DNA of 64,000 nt, from contig NZ_JAODLR010000006.1 in NCBI RefSeq assembly GCF_025960875.1, positions 206,025-270,024 of the forward strand, given 5' to 3'. Both the position numbers and the translations under genes were made by a program. Positions 9,117 to 18,989 of the stretch are shown piece after piece (position 1 is the first letter of the stretch; each line of letters begins with the position of its first letter). The notes beneath the pieces are model-generated. The model worked only from the letters and a program-made list of their open reading frames with translations, searched no databases and had not been told where the DNA came from. Source of the DNA: Crystallibacter permensis. Its GTDB lineage: Bacteria > Actinomycetota > Actinomycetes > Actinomycetales > Micrococcaceae.

Positions 9117-12100
9117 TCGGTTACCTGCTTTCCTTCGGCGCACAGCGGGCAGAGTTCGGGGACACGGCACCCGTGCGAACCACCGCGTGCTTTTTGCGGA
9201 TCGTGGCGGGCTTCAAACTGATTAGCGGACATCAGTCCGGCCGCCTTATGGATCATCGGGGTAGCCCAATCTTCGGCGGTGTCCAGTCCGTTCTGGTGCT
9301 GGACCTTGACGTTCTTCAAGTCCTTGCCTAGCTGGACCAGCGCGGCTCCGCCGGGATGGCGGCTGGCATTCAGTTCCCGGGATCCGGCCCCGTCAAAAGC
9401 GCCGGCCTTGACCGCGGCCTGGTAGCTGCCCAGCTGCGGATGCCGGTCCAGATCGGCCGCGTTCGGCGCCGATTTGCCCGTCTTCAGGTCGATGATCACG
9501 AGCCTGCCTTCGCGGTCCAGTTCCAGCCGGTCAACCTGTCCCCTCAGCCTGGCGATGCGTTCAGGGCCTTCGATATCGATGGAAAAGTCCTGCTCAACGC
9601 CTAACAGGCTCCTCCCCTCGGACCGCATATGGAGTACGTACTGGGCCAGCCGACGCACCATGCCCTCTGCCCGCTGAAAGTCCAGGCGGCCTTCCCAGTT
9701 TTCCTTCATGCCCAGCGCCGGCCACCGACGGGTGAGTTCCTGAACGTATTCATTTCCGGTCGCATCGGGCATGTCCTGGGCAATGGCGTGGACCAGGTTG
9801 CCTAGGCTTCGGGCAAAGTCCGTGGCGGCCTCGCCGCCGGCCGCCTGAACGAACCAGTCCATCGGTGAAGCGTGCACCGCTTCCACCCGCGACGGCGACA
9901 CCGGCACCGGATGGTCCGGCGGCACGATCGGTGCATCAGTGGTCAGGGGCAGCAATCCCCACCATTGAGATGGATGCGCCCCCGGTACGGGAACGGGGCT
10001 TGAGGCCAGCATGGCGAGCCCCGCCGCTGCCTGGGCAGCGTGTTCGGGCTCCTTGGCTCCTTGCTGTGCCCACTGCCGCAATTCGGCGGCCAACGCACGT
10101 ACCGTCCGCGGCCGCATGACTGTGGTCACGGGCCGCGCCACTTCCTCGTCCAGCCACGGATCCACCACGTCAAGGAACCCGGAAGGCTGGGCGTCCTCTG
10201 ACTGCACGGCAATGCAGATCAGTCTGCGCTCGGCACGAGAGATAGCGGTTGAAAAGCTTCGGAGCTCGTCGTAACGCGTCTCCCGAAGCCTGGATACGAC
10301 GTCGATTTGTCCCGCCTGCTCGATGCCATGCTCGAGGACATCCACGAACTGCGTACTGCCCAGCAGCTCTCCACGCAACCGGGTGTTGGGCCAGATACCC
10401 TCCTGGACACCTGCCACGATGACCATCGGCCAGCCGCGTCCCGCTGCGCTGGCCGGCGTCATCAGTTCCACGGCTTCACGCAATTGCGCGCGGGGAGCAA
10501 GGTTATCCATCGGCAGTTCCTGGTTCAGCAGATAATCAAGGAATTGGGCGGGGCTGGAGCCGGGCAACTGGTCAACATACCGCTCCGCCGTTTGGAACAG
10601 GGCCATGAGAGCATCCAGATCCCGGTCTGCCCGGACACCCGCCGGACCGCCCTGAAGTGCCTGCGCGGACCACCTATCGGCAAGTCCCGCGGCGGACCAT
10701 AAGGCCCACAGCACAGTCTCCGCATTGGCGCCGGGCTCCTGTGCCGCCTGCGAACCTGAACTGAGCATCGCCGCGATCCGCTTTGCCGGCCCGGCTTCGC
10801 GGCCCAGAGTCTGGAGGCTCGCCGGATTCTGCAGCGCCTCCACCAGCAGTGCGTCGCTGGACCGGCCGCCGCCGCCGAGCCGCTCTTCACGGCGCAGCGA
10901 CTGGCGGAGCCTGCGCAGGTCAATGGCGGTCGCGCCGCCTATCCGCGAGGTCAAAAGTTGGACTGCCGTTTCTGCGTCCAGCCGGTCCGGTTCCAGCACC
11001 ATGGCAAAGGCATCCAGCAGCGGCCGGACGGCGGCTTCGTCCCGGACCGCGGTTTCCGCCACTGGAACCTTCACAGCGATACCCTGCCCCGAGAGGTAAC
11101 GTGCCAGCTGCGAAAGCTGGCCGCCGGTGCGGACGATAACTGCCATGTCGCTGAGCTTGAAGCCGTCAAAGAGCCGGGCTTCAAGAATCCGCTGGGCAAC
11201 GTAGCGCTGCTCGTGGACCGGTGAATCAACCAGATGAGAACTGGCCTCCGAAGCCAGCCCCGAACGGGCCGGCTCCGTCTGCCGCCCATCAGACTCCGGA
11301 ATTGTCAGTTCGCGTGCCTTTTGTGCCCCAGCGACCAAGGAAATCCGCGAGGCAACCCGTTGCCAGGCTGCCGACACCGTCGGCCCCATGCGGTGGGAAT
11401 CGGTCAGGGCCATGGTCCGAAATGGTCCTCCGCCGGATGCCAACAGCTCGGACAGGCGCGCCAGCAGATCCGGCCGAGCGCCACGGAAGCCCTGGACAAC
11501 GGTGTCCGGGGAGGCCGTGACAATGGTGTCTTTGCCCTCGGCGAGGACGGCCAGCAATTCGTAGACGGCAGGATTGGCCTCCTGCAGGTCATCGACCAGA
11601 ATCAGCCCGAGCCGCTGCCGTTCGCGGTCCAGGAAATCCTCATCGTCCATGAGCAGTTGTCGCGCCGCAGTGATAATACCGGCCGGGTCGAATGCCTCCG
11701 GCATGCGCAGATCGATCAGGTCACGGTACTCCCGGAACAACCGCGCCGCCGACTGCCAGTCTTCACGCCCGCCGGCGACCCCCATCGCCTCCAGCTGTTC
11801 GGCGGTGCTGCCGTATTCGATGACGCGGTCGAACAGTTGCCGGATCTCGTGCCGGAATCCTCGGGTTCCGAGCGCCTCATCAAGCTCGCTGGGCCACCTG
11901 ACGGCACCGCTGTGCCCGGTGCGGTGGCCCTGCAGCAGTTCGGCAATGATCTGATCCTGCTCCGGGCCGGACATCAGTCGCGGAGCCCGCTCCAGCAGCG
12001 GCAGCCGGCCCTCGGCCCGGGCTCTCCGGATCAGATCGAAGGCGTAGGCAGCCCAGGTCCTCGCCGGCGTTGTGCTGAGGCTTCGGTTCAGCCGCGCCGT

Positions 12101-12376
12101 GAGCTTGTCCCGCAGACGTGCAGCGGCCAGGCGCGACGGAGCCAGCATCAATACCCGCGCAGGATCCAGGCCGGTTTGTTCGACCCGGCGGACAGCGTGT
12201 TCGACCAGCACCGTGGATTTGCCGGTGCCCGGGGCACCATAAACGAGCACCGGCCCACAGCCTTGGGGCAGCGAGATGACGGCATTCTGGTCCGGACGTT
12301 CGGCCGGCTGCTCTGCCCGGGACCGGTTCGGCCGCACCAGTTTGAGTTCCGGTGCTTGCTGCATTGGTTTGATCAC
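9113..12376 (-). CDS. adnA: AdnA: helicase-nuclease subunit with degenerate motor
   Basis: A 1,087-aa partner of AdnB. Walker A GAPGTGKS is at residues 47-54. Motif II reads VDDLQE (262-266) instead of DE-Q, and motif III reads ASPDTVVQGFRGA without the usual Gln, so this motor is degenerate. That fits the known asymmetry of AdnAB, in which the A motor contributes little. The C-terminal nuclease has RGQVDRLELD and VIIDLKTGK. The protein ends in a C-x5-C-x2-C cluster (GCRVPELCPLC) that could bind zinc or an Fe-S cluster. The GTG start overlaps the upstream alkyltransferase-like gene by GTGA. Confidence 0.9.
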   Translation of the reverse strand: MIKPMQQAPELKLVRPNRSRAEQPAERPDQNAVISLPQGCGPVLVYGAPGTGKSTVLVEHAVRRVEQTGLDPARVLMLAPSRLAAARLRDKLTARLNRSLSTTPARTWAAYAFDLIRRARAEGRLPLLERAPRLMSGPEQDQIIAELLQGHRTGHSGAVRWPSELDEALGTRGFRHEIRQLFDRVIEYGSTAEQLEAMGVAGGREDWQSAARLFREYRDLIDLRMPEAFDPAGIITAARQLLMDDEDFLDRERQRLGLILVDDLQEANPAVYELLAVLAEGKDTIVTASPDTVVQGFRGARPDLLARLSELLASGGGPFRTMALTDSHRMGPTVSAAWQRVASRISLVAGAQKARELTIPESDGRQTEPARSGLASEASSHLVDSPVHEQRYVAQRILEARLFDGFKLSDMAVIVRTGGQLSQLARYLSGQGIAVKVPVAETAVRDEAAVRPLLDAFAMVLEPDRLDAETAVQLLTSRIGGATAIDLRRLRQSLRREERLGGGGRSSDALLVEALQNPASLQTLGREAGPAKRIAAMLSSGSQAAQEPGANAETVLWALWSAAGLADRWSAQALQGGPAGVRADRDLDALMALFQTAERYVDQLPGSSPAQFLDYLLNQELPMDNLAPRAQLREAVELMTPASAAGRGWPMVIVAGVQEGIWPNTRLRGELLGSTQFVDVLEHGIEQAGQIDVVSRLRETRYDELRSFSTAISRAERRLICIAVQSEDAQPSGFLDVVDPWLDEEVARPVTTVMRPRTVRALAAELRQWAQQGAKEPEHAAQAAAGLAMLASSPVPVPGAHPSQWWGLLPLTTDAPIVPPDHPVPVSPSRVEAVHASPMDWFVQAAGGEAATDFARSLGNLVHAIAQDMPDATGNEYVQELTRRWPALGMKENWEGRLDFQRAEGMVRRLAQYVLHMRSEGRSLLGVEQDFSIDIEGPERIARLRGQVDRLELDREGRLVIIDLKTGKSAPNAADLDRHPQLGSYQAAVKAGAFDGAGSRELNASRHPGGAALVQLGKDLKNVKVQHQNGLDTAEDWATPMIHKAAGLMSANQFEARHDPQKARGGSHGCRVPELCPLCAEGKQVTE

Positions 12377-12750
12377 GGTTCCATTCCATCAGCCGGCAGT
12401 GACATTTTTCGGCGGATATCTTCAATGCGATCAAAGTCATCGTCATCCGGAAACCACCGGGCCAGCTGCATCCTGACCTTCGGCTCGGGTCCGGCCTCCC
12501 GAATTATGAGCGGCGTGCGCTCCCGTTGATAACGGCGCACCGCCCGGCCCATCAGCTCGTTGGGCAACGTCCCGTCCGCTCGGATAACGCGCCACCATGC
12601 CACCGCCGCGCCGTGGAGCGACATGACACGGCCAACCTGGCGGGCACCGCCGGAGCCAAGCAGCTCCGCTATGTCCCCATAGGAGAGGACCCGGCCGGCC
12701 GGTATAAGTGCCGCCACTTCCAGAACGGCATTCACAAACTCCCGGCGCAT
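12373..12750 (-). CDS. Alkyltransferase-like (ATL) DNA repair protein
   Basis: A 125-aa protein of the O6-alkylguanine-DNA alkyltransferase DNA-binding fold: PAGRVLSYGDIAELLG (helix-turn-helix with Tyr) and GRVMSLHG (Arg finger region). The active-site PCHR of true alkyltransferases is replaced by AWWRV, with Trp in place of Cys. This defines ATL proteins, which bind O6-alkylguanine and pass the lesion to nucleotide excision repair. It is the first gene of an ATL-adnA-adnB unit. Its C-terminal 45 residues are acidic and basic, beyond the core. No clear Shine-Dalgarno is seen. Confidence 0.87.
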   Translation of the reverse strand: MRREFVNAVLEVAALIPAGRVLSYGDIAELLGSGGARQVGRVMSLHGAAVAWWRVIRADGTLPNELMGRAVRRYQRERTPLIIREAGPEPKVRMQLARWFPDDDDFDRIEDIRRKMSLPADGMEP

Positions 12751-12843
12751 GCGATCTACTCTAAATGGCAGCCGATGTGTTTTTTATCCACAGGCGGCGG
12801 GGCTGCCCTGGAAATGTCGGTGCCGGCCGGTAGCGTTACCGGC

Positions 12844-13572
12844 ATGAGCAGCTGGCATGAACTTCCCCGGGCAGCATTCGACGTCGAAACGACCGGACGG
12901 GATCCGCACGAAGCACGGATCGTCACCGCATCCATTGTCCTTGTCAACGGGCTTGGGCGGCCGCTGCAAGAGCTGGAATGGCTGGTCAACCCCGGTATTT
13001 CCATCCCGGCCGAAGCCTCTGCTATTCACGGCATCACCAACGACAAAGCCACCAAGGAGGGAATGGACGCCGCCCAGGCTGCAGCTGAAATCGCCCAGAC
13101 ACTCGGCAGCTATTTCGACGCCGGCATCCCGGTCATGGCGTTCAACGCACCCTACGATTTCACGGTCCTGGCCGAAGAATGCGGACGCCACGGGATGGAC
13201 ATGCCGGAGCCCACACCCGTTATCGACCCGTTTGTCCTGGACAAGCAGATGGACCGGTACCGGCGGGGCAAGCGGACCTTGGTAGCGCTGAGCGAGTTTT
13301 ACCAGGTGCCGCTGGAAAACGCCCACACTTCCGCCGCAGATGCCATGGCCACCATCGGCGTTGCCGATGCGCTGGCCAGGAAATACCCAGAACTTCAGGT
13401 CGATCCCTCTGAGCTCCACGCATCGCAAGTGGAGTGGTGCGCCAAACAGGCGACGAATTTCCAGGAGTGGTTGCGCCGGACCAAACCGGACGCGGTGGTC
13501 GATGGCGTCTGGCCGCTGCGGGAGGGTGTTGTGCACGCGAGGCCCACAGCTGCGGCAGGGCAGTCAATTTAG
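12844..13572 (+). CDS. DEDDh 3'-5' exonuclease (DnaQ-like)
   Basis: A 242-aa exonuclease of the DnaQ/epsilon fold. Exo I is FDVETTG near residue 11, Exo II AFNAPYDFTVL near 100, and Exo III HTSAADAMAT gives the His and last Asp of the DEDDh set. ATG 12844 is used because the longer upstream reading runs into the ATL promoter region and shows no similarity. It stands alone, divergent from the ATL-adnAB unit, and is too short to be a polymerase subunit with extra domains. Probable role: repair or RNA/DNA 3'-end trimming. Confidence 0.85.
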   Translation: MSSWHELPRAAFDVETTGRDPHEARIVTASIVLVNGLGRPLQELEWLVNPGISIPAEASAIHGITNDKATKEGMDAAQAAAEIAQTLGSYFDAGIPVMAFNAPYDFTVLAEECGRHGMDMPEPTPVIDPFVLDKQMDRYRRGKRTLVALSEFYQVPLENAHTSAADAMATIGVADALARKYPELQVDPSELHASQVEWCAKQATNFQEWLRRTKPDAVVDGVWPLREGVVHARPTAAAGQSI

Positions 13573-13699
13573 GGTCTGAATATTACGAATCTTTGCCCGG
13601 GTTCGGGAGCGCCGCCAGTCCTGTCATAATTTAAGCTGTCCGCTGCCCGTGCTGGCCGCCGCAGACCAGGACCCCGTCCCCAATCAGCCGAGGATTCAT

Positions 13700-14692
13700 G
13701 TGATCACTGTTTCTGACCTGCGCAAGGTCTACCGCCAAGGCAACCGTGAAATTGTTGCTCTTGACGGAGTCAGCCTTGAGGTCCCGAAGGGATCAATTCA
13801 CGGCATCGTGGGACATTCCGGGGCGGGCAAATCGACTTTGGTCCGATGCCTGACCCTGCTGGACTCCCCCACGTCGGGGTCGGTGAGCATCAACGGGGCC
13901 GAACTGAGCGCGGCCCGGGACGCTGATCTGCGCAGCGCACGCCGGCGCATCGGCATGATCTTCCAGCATGCCAACCTGATGGATTCCCGGACCACTGCGC
14001 AGAACGTTGCGCATCCGTTGGAGATCGTCAACACATCCAAGGACGCCATCAGCACAAAGGTGAATGAACTGTTGAAGCTGGTGGGACTGGAAGGCTTCGA
14101 AAACGCCTATCCTTCCCAGCTCTCCGGCGGCCAGCGCCAGCGCGTAGGCATTGCCCGCGCCCTCGCTTCCGATCCGGACGTCCTCCTCTGCGACGAGCCC
14201 ACGTCTGCTTTGGACCCGAAAACTACCGAAGAAATCCTTGTCCTGATCAAGGACCTCACCAAGCGCCTGCAGCTGACGGTGCTGATCATCACGCACGAAA
14301 TGCACGTGGTCAAGCGCGTCTGCGACTCGGTGTCCTTGCTGGCCGCCGGCCGCATCGTCGAACACGGCCCGCTGCGCGAGGTGGCAGCCAATTTGGGCAG
14401 CGAGCTGTCCCGAACGTTGCTGCCGCTGCCCTCAGCGGAGCCGCTGGGCACCGGCGTCGTTCTTGAAATCCTTTTCTCCGGTGACACTGCCTCCGAACCA
14501 GTTCTAACCGCCGCCGCCCGCCGATTCAACCTGGATCTCAACGTACTCGCAGGCAGTGTCGAAACGTTGGCAGGCACGCAATTCGGCCACCTGCGCATCC
14601 AGCTTCCGGCAGGCACCGACGCCGGCCCCGTCGTCGAATATCTGCACAGCCAGGGAGTCTCGGTGCGTACCGCAGGAAAGGACGCCGCATGA
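13700..14692 (+). CDS. metN: D/L-methionine ABC importer, ATPase MetN
   Basis: A 330-aa ABC ATPase. It shows Walker A GHSGAGKST, the signature LSGGQRQRVGIARALA, Walker [13 protein letters not shown] and the H-loop IITHEMHVV. After residue 250 comes the C-terminal NIL domain, which senses methionine and inhibits transport in E. coli MetN. GTG 13700 is chosen: GAGG lies 8 bp upstream and the length matches the family, whereas the longer reading from 13649 adds an unrelated stretch. The stop overlaps metI by ATGA. A CATAAT hexamer near 13625 could be the -10 box. I see no SAM riboswitch ahead of it. Confidence 0.93.
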   Translation: MITVSDLRKVYRQGNREIVALDGVSLEVPKGSIHGIVGHSGAGKSTLVRCLTLLDSPTSGSVSINGAELSAARDADLRSARRRIGMIFQHANLMDSRTTAQNVAHPLEIVNTSKDAISTKVNELLKLVGLEGFENAYPSQLSGGQRQRVGIARALASDPDVLLCDEPTSALDPKTTEEILVLIKDLTKRLQLTVLIITHEMHVVKRVCDSVSLLAAGRIVEHGPLREVAANLGSELSRTLLPLPSAEPLGTGVVLEILFSGDTASEPVLTAAARRFNLDLNVLAGSVETLAGTQFGHLRIQLPAGTDAGPVVEYLHSQGVSVRTAGKDAA

Positions 14693-15432
14693 ACCTATTC
14701 GAGGACTTGTTCTCTAATCCGGCCATCACGAAGGCATTGCCGGAAGCCATCGGCGAAACACTGCTCATGGTGGGAATTTCGGGTGTCTTCACCGTGCTGA
14801 TCGGACTGCCTCTCGGCATCTTCCTCTATACCAGTGCGCCCGGAGGGTTGCGCCCGCTCCCGGTAACCAACCGCATCGTCTCAGACATCGTGGTGAACAT
14901 CACCCGGTCCATTCCCTTCGCGATTCTGATGATTTCGCTGATCCCGCTCGCACGGATCATCACCGGAACCTCCATCGGAGCCCTGGCCGCCACGGTATCC
15001 TTGACTATCGGCACCGTCCCGTTCTTTGCCCGTCTCGTCGAGACGGCGCTGCGAGACATCAGCTCCGGCAAGATCGACGCGGCCCTGGTCATGGGCTCCA
15101 CCAGGATGCAGATTGTCCGAAAGGTTCTGGTACCGGAGGCTCTGCCGGGCCTCGTCGCGGCGCTGACGACGACAATGGTTACGCTGGTTGGCTACTCCGC
15201 CATGGCAGGCCTGACCGGCGGGGGTGGACTGGGACAGTTGGCCTACAACTACGGCTACCAGCGGTTCAACACGACAGTCATGATCGTCACCATCGTGCTC
15301 ATAGTCATACTGGTCCAAGCCATCCAGTGGATCGGGGACGCCGTCGCCCGCCGGGTCGATCACCGCACCGCCGCCACAGCCGGTTCGAAGAAATCCCGTC
15401 GGCATGAACCGGCCACCGTGGTCGGCGTCTAA
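14689..15432 (+). CDS. metI: Methionine ABC importer permease MetI
   Basis: A 247-aa inner-membrane permease with five or six hydrophobic segments. The coupling loop near residues 135-165 contains DAALVMGSTRMQIVRKVLVPEALPG (shortened EAA motif), which contacts MetN. The C-terminus is about 25 residues longer than the E. coli protein, with a basic tail. It overlaps metN by 4 nt and lies 128 nt upstream of metQ, as expected for a metNIQ operon. Confidence 0.93.
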   Translation: MNLFEDLFSNPAITKALPEAIGETLLMVGISGVFTVLIGLPLGIFLYTSAPGGLRPLPVTNRIVSDIVVNITRSIPFAILMISLIPLARIITGTSIGALAATVSLTIGTVPFFARLVETALRDISSGKIDAALVMGSTRMQIVRKVLVPEALPGLVAALTTTMVTLVGYSAMAGLTGGGGLGQLAYNYGYQRFNTTVMIVTIVLIVILVQAIQWIGDAVARRVDHRTAATAGSKKSRRHEPATVVGV

Positions 15433-15560
15433 AGCCAACATTGCCAGCTTCCCGCCCCGCTCTACAGCATGGCGGAAGAATGCAGCCAGTAGCCGCTAGC
15501 TGCACCACGTCCGGAGAGGTCGAACACCGGCTCCGGGTTATTCGAAAGGAACGCACGCAG

Positions 15561-16394
15561 ATGCGTAAAGCACTTACCCTCGTGGGCACCGGCCTTGCCG
15601 CGGCCCTGGCGTTGACGGCTTGCGGTGGATCGGATTCTGCCTCCAACGCTACTCCCGACCCGGCCAATCCTGTGACCGTCACGGTCGGCGCTGGCCCTGT
15701 TCCGCACGCACGGATCCTTGAGTTTGTAGACCAGAACCTTGCCCAGGACGCAGGCATTGATTTGGAAATCGAAGAGATGACCGATTACCAGACGCCGAAT
15801 ATCGCCCTGAGCGACGGTTCGATCGATGCCAACTACTTCCAGCATCTTGCTTTCCTTGAACAGCAGATCGAGGACAAGGGCTACGACTTTGAGCACGGTG
15901 CCGGAATCCACATCGAGCCGTACGCAGGTTTCTCTTCCAAGCATGACGACGTCTCGGAGATCCCGGATGGTGGCACTATCGCCATCACGAATGACCCCGC
16001 GAACCAGCCCCGTGCCCTCAAAATGCTTGAAGAGGCGGGCCTGCTCAACGGCATCGAGGAAGATTCCGCGGCCCTGACCCTGACGGAGGAGCAGAACCCC
16101 AAGGGACTGAAATTCGAGGAAAACCAGCCGGAAATCCTGCTTCCCCTCATCGACGATCCCAAGGTGGACCTGGCGATCATCAACGGCAACTTCATCCTGG
16201 AAGCCGGCATGAGCACGGATGACGCCCTCGTAGTTGAGTCCGTTGAAGATAATCCGTATGCCAACTTCCTGACCTGGCGCGCGGGCGAAAAGACTGAAGC
16301 CATCACCGTCCTCGAGGAGCTCCTGCACTCCCCCGAGGTCAAGGACTACATTGTGGAGACCTGGCCGAACGGCGACGTCACTCCGGCGTTCTAG
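15561..16394 (+). CDS. metQ: Methionine-binding lipoprotein MetQ
   Basis: A 277-aa NlpA/MetQ-family solute-binding lipoprotein. The signal peptide (residues 1-20) ends in the lipobox LTAC, so Cys-20 is the lipidated residue. The mature part has the MetQ landmarks VTVGAGPVPHARILEF and SIDANYFQH. ATG 15561 is preceded by GAAAGGAACG; the longer reading from 15441 would bury the signal peptide. Last gene of metNIQ, ended by the hairpin at 16435-16470. Confidence 0.94.
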   Translation: MRKALTLVGTGLAAALALTACGGSDSASNATPDPANPVTVTVGAGPVPHARILEFVDQNLAQDAGIDLEIEEMTDYQTPNIALSDGSIDANYFQHLAFLEQQIEDKGYDFEHGAGIHIEPYAGFSSKHDDVSEIPDGGTIAITNDPANQPRALKMLEEAGLLNGIEEDSAALTLTEEQNPKGLKFEENQPEILLPLIDDPKVDLAIINGNFILEAGMSTDDALVVESVEDNPYANFLTWRAGEKTEAITVLEELLHSPEVKDYIVETWPNGDVTPAF

Positions 16395-16434
16395 CTTTCC
16401 CGGCCAGCAAGGCCGCACCAGCCACGCTTAACCA

Positions 16435-16470
16435 CAAGGGAGCCGGCAGCACACGCTGCCGGCTCCCTTG
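16435..16470. terminator. Bidirectional terminator, metQ / AI-2E transporter
   Basis: A perfect 16-bp inverted repeat (arms 16435-16450 and 16455-16470, loop ACAC) built on GGGAGCCGGCAGC. The arms begin CAAG and end CTTG. It lies between the convergent metQ and the AI-2E gene, so it can stop transcription from both sides. The T tract is short. Confidence 0.85.
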
Positions 16471-16505
16471 TCAGTTCCGCCCCAAGGCTTGTTTGTCGTG
16501 TCGGG

Positions 16506-17633
16506 TCAGGACACCGTCTCCACAGCCTTTTCCTCGAGCCGCACCCGCCGGCCTGACGCTTCCGGCTTCGTATCGCCCGTCCAGACCTGAATGACGGCCC
16601 AGGCCACCGCCGTCAACGGCACGGCAAGAATGGCTCCGACAATACCGCCCAGGATGGTGCCAGCCGTCAGGGCGAGCAGGATGACCAGGGAATGGAGGCT
16701 GACGGAACGGCCCATGACGACGGGTTGCAGGAAGTTCCCTTCCAGTTGGTTCACCAGGACCACAACGCCGATCACCACCAGCGCGGCCACGGGACCGTTC
16801 GCCACCAGTGCCACGAGGGCTGCCAGCACGCCGGCCACCGTGGCACCCACGATCGGCACGAAGCCACCGATGAAGATGAGCACGGCCAGCGGCAGCGCCA
16901 GCGGCACCTGCAGGATGATTAAGGCCAGACCAATAAAGATGGCGTCGACCGCCGCCACAATGGCGGTGCCCCGGACGTAATTGCCCAGGACGTCAACGGC
17001 CCGCGAGCCGGCCAGCGCCATCTTCGCCCGGCGGCGGTAGGGGAACCAGCGCAGCAGGAATGTCCAGATCCGCTCGCCGTCTTTGAGCAAGTAAAACAGC
17101 ACCACGGCCATCAGGACCGCGCCGGTGATGAACTGCGTCGCCGTGGACAGGCCGCTCAGCGCGCTGCGGCCCACGGCCGCGCTGGTCAGGAAGTCCAGGA
17201 CGCCGGCCAGCGCTTCGTCTATCTGCGCCTGGTCCACCGGGAGCGGGAAATCAGCCAGGAAGCCCTGCAGTTGTGCCCAGCCTTCGGTAGCCGAACTGAT
17301 GAGTTCGTCCAACTCGTTCCGGACGGCGACAACGATGCCGGTAATGACGCCGCCAAGCACCACAAGGATGCCCAGGAACGCCGTCGCGGTGGCCAGCACG
17401 CTGGACCAGCCCCAGCGCCTCAGGACGTTGACCACCGGATAGACCGCGGCCGCCAGGATGAGGGCAATCAGCACCGGGATGACCAGCAACTGCAGTTGCA
17501 GCATCACGTACACGCTGACCGAGAGCAGCGTCAGGATCAGCAGCAACTGTGCGGAGCGCGTGCCAACCCGGCCCATACCATCGGTCCACAGATTTTGTTC
17601 CTGAACTTGGTCCCGCCGGGCAAACAACGCCAT
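16506..17633 (-). CDS. AI-2E family transporter (membrane permease)
   Basis: A 375-aa polytopic membrane protein of the AI-2 exporter/YdiK/PerM family. Hydrophobic segments cluster at residues 27-75 and 150-345; the LPLAVLIFIGGFVPIVGATVAG segment is typical of the family. An amphipathic extracytoplasmic stretch lies around 85-135. ATG 17633 is preferred over ATG 17639 because AAGGAG is then 7 nt away rather than 1. It lies 27 bp downstream of hemL on the same strand and may be read through from the heme operon. The transported substrate cannot be told from sequence. Confidence 0.85.
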   Translation of the reverse strand: MALFARRDQVQEQNLWTDGMGRVGTRSAQLLLILTLLSVSVYVMLQLQLLVIPVLIALILAAAVYPVVNVLRRWGWSSVLATATAFLGILVVLGGVITGIVVAVRNELDELISSATEGWAQLQGFLADFPLPVDQAQIDEALAGVLDFLTSAAVGRSALSGLSTATQFITGAVLMAVVLFYLLKDGERIWTFLLRWFPYRRRAKMALAGSRAVDVLGNYVRGTAIVAAVDAIFIGLALIILQVPLALPLAVLIFIGGFVPIVGATVAGVLAALVALVANGPVAALVVIGVVVLVNQLEGNFLQPVVMGRSVSLHSLVILLALTAGTILGGIVGAILAVPLTAVAWAVIQVWTGDTKPEASGRRVRLEEKAVETVS

Positions 17634-17660
17634 CAACATGCTCCTTGAAGTGGTTGGAAA

Positions 17661-18986
17661 TCAGGCTTCAGGTGAGGCCGCGGCCGCCGCCTTGGCTGCC
17701 GCCGGAAGGGCAGCATAAATCCGGTCCATGGCCTTGTCGTCATGCGCCGAGGAAAGGAACCACGCTTCGAAGACCGACGGCGGCAGGTAGACGCCCGAGT
17801 CCAGCATGGAATGGAAGAACGGTGCGTACCGGAAAGCTTCCTGCCCTTGGGCGTCCTCGTAGTTGTGGACTCCGTTAGCCGAGGTTCCAAAGGCCACGCT
17901 GAAGAGGTTACCGGCACGCTGGATGCTGTGGTCCACGCCTGCTTCGCCCAGCGCGGCGGAGACCGCGCCGGACAATTCCAGGGACCGCTTGTCGATCCCG
18001 GCGTAGACCTCGGGCGTGGCCGCGGTCAGGGTGGCCACGCCGGCCGCCATCGCGATCGGGTTTCCGGACAGTGTGCCGGCCTGGTAGACCGGACCCACCG
18101 GGGCAAGGTAGTCCATCACTTCGGCCCGGCCGCCCAATGCTGCCACCGGCATGCCGCCGCCGATGACCTTGCCGAAAGTCAGCAGGTCCGGCGTGAACGG
18201 AGCGTCCGTTCCCTCGGCTCCTCCGGTCAGGCCCCAGTAGCCTGCATAGCCGGTCCGGAAGCCGGTCAGGACCTCGTCCAGAATGAGCAGGGCGCCGTGC
18301 TGTGCGGTGATCCGGGAAAGCGCGGCGTTGAAGCCTGCGCCTGGTTCCACGACACCCATATTGGCCGGCGCAGCCTCGGTGATCACCGCGGCGATGTTGG
18401 GGCCGTGGGTTTCGAACGCGGCTTCAACCGCGGCCAGATCGTTGTAAGGCAGGACCAGCGTCTCGGCAGCCGTTGCCTCGGTGACACCGGCGGAGCCGGG
18501 CAGCGCCAGCGTGGCAAGACCCGATCCCGCGGCCGCCAGCAGTCCGTCCAAATGGCCGTGGTAGCAGCCGGCGAACTTGATGATCAGGTTGCGGCCGGTA
18601 AAGCCGCGGGCCAGCCGCACGGCGGTCATGGTGGCCTCGGTGCCCGTGGATACCATGCGCAGCCGCTCGACGGCGGAAACCCGCTCCATCACGATGGCCG
18701 CCAGTTCGGCTTCCGCGGGCGTGGACGTGCCGAAGGACAGACCGCGGTCCACGGCAGCGTGGACGGCTGCCAGCACCTCGGGATGGGCATGGCCCACCAG
18801 TGCCGGGCCCCAGGAGCAGACCAGGTCAACGTACCCGCGGCCGTCGGCGTCGGTGAGGTAGGGCCCCTTGGCGGAGACCATGAAGCGCGGCGTTCCGCCC
18901 ACGGATCCGAAGGCCCGCACGGGCGAGTTCACTCCCCCGGGCATCAGATGGCGTGCGCGTTCGAACAGTTCTTCAGAGCTAGTCAT
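17661..18986 (-). CDS. hemL: Glutamate-1-semialdehyde 2,1-aminomutase HemL
   Basis: A 441-aa PLP enzyme that converts glutamate-1-semialdehyde to 5-aminolevulinate. The PLP lysine lies in [18 protein letters not shown]; the N-terminal [12 protein letters not shown] and the [14 protein letters not shown] phosphate-binding segment are diagnostic. Length is normal. It is the last heme gene of the minus-strand cluster, 3 bp after hemB, and works directly after HemA, encoded about 8 kb away. Confidence 0.96.
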   Translation of the reverse strand: MTSSEELFERARHLMPGGVNSPVRAFGSVGGTPRFMVSAKGPYLTDADGRGYVDLVCSWGPALVGHAHPEVLAAVHAAVDRGLSFGTSTPAEAELAAIVMERVSAVERLRMVSTGTEATMTAVRLARGFTGRNLIIKFAGCYHGHLDGLLAAAGSGLATLALPGSAGVTEATAAETLVLPYNDLAAVEAAFETHGPNIAAVITEAAPANMGVVEPGAGFNAALSRITAQHGALLILDEVLTGFRTGYAGYWGLTGGAEGTDAPFTPDLLTFGKVIGGGMPVAALGGRAEVMDYLAPVGPVYQAGTLSGNPIAMAAGVATLTAATPEVYAGIDKRSLELSGAVSAALGEAGVDHSIQRAGNLFSVAFGTSANGVHNYEDAQGQEAFRYAPFFHSMLDSGVYLPPSVFEAWFLSSAHDDKAMDRIYAALPAAAKAAAAASPEA

Positions 18987-18989
18987 TGC

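Noticed and set aside
13573..13699. SAM riboswitch upstream of metN
   Set aside because: Looked for because the operon imports methionine, but none of the conserved SAM aptamer blocks is present.
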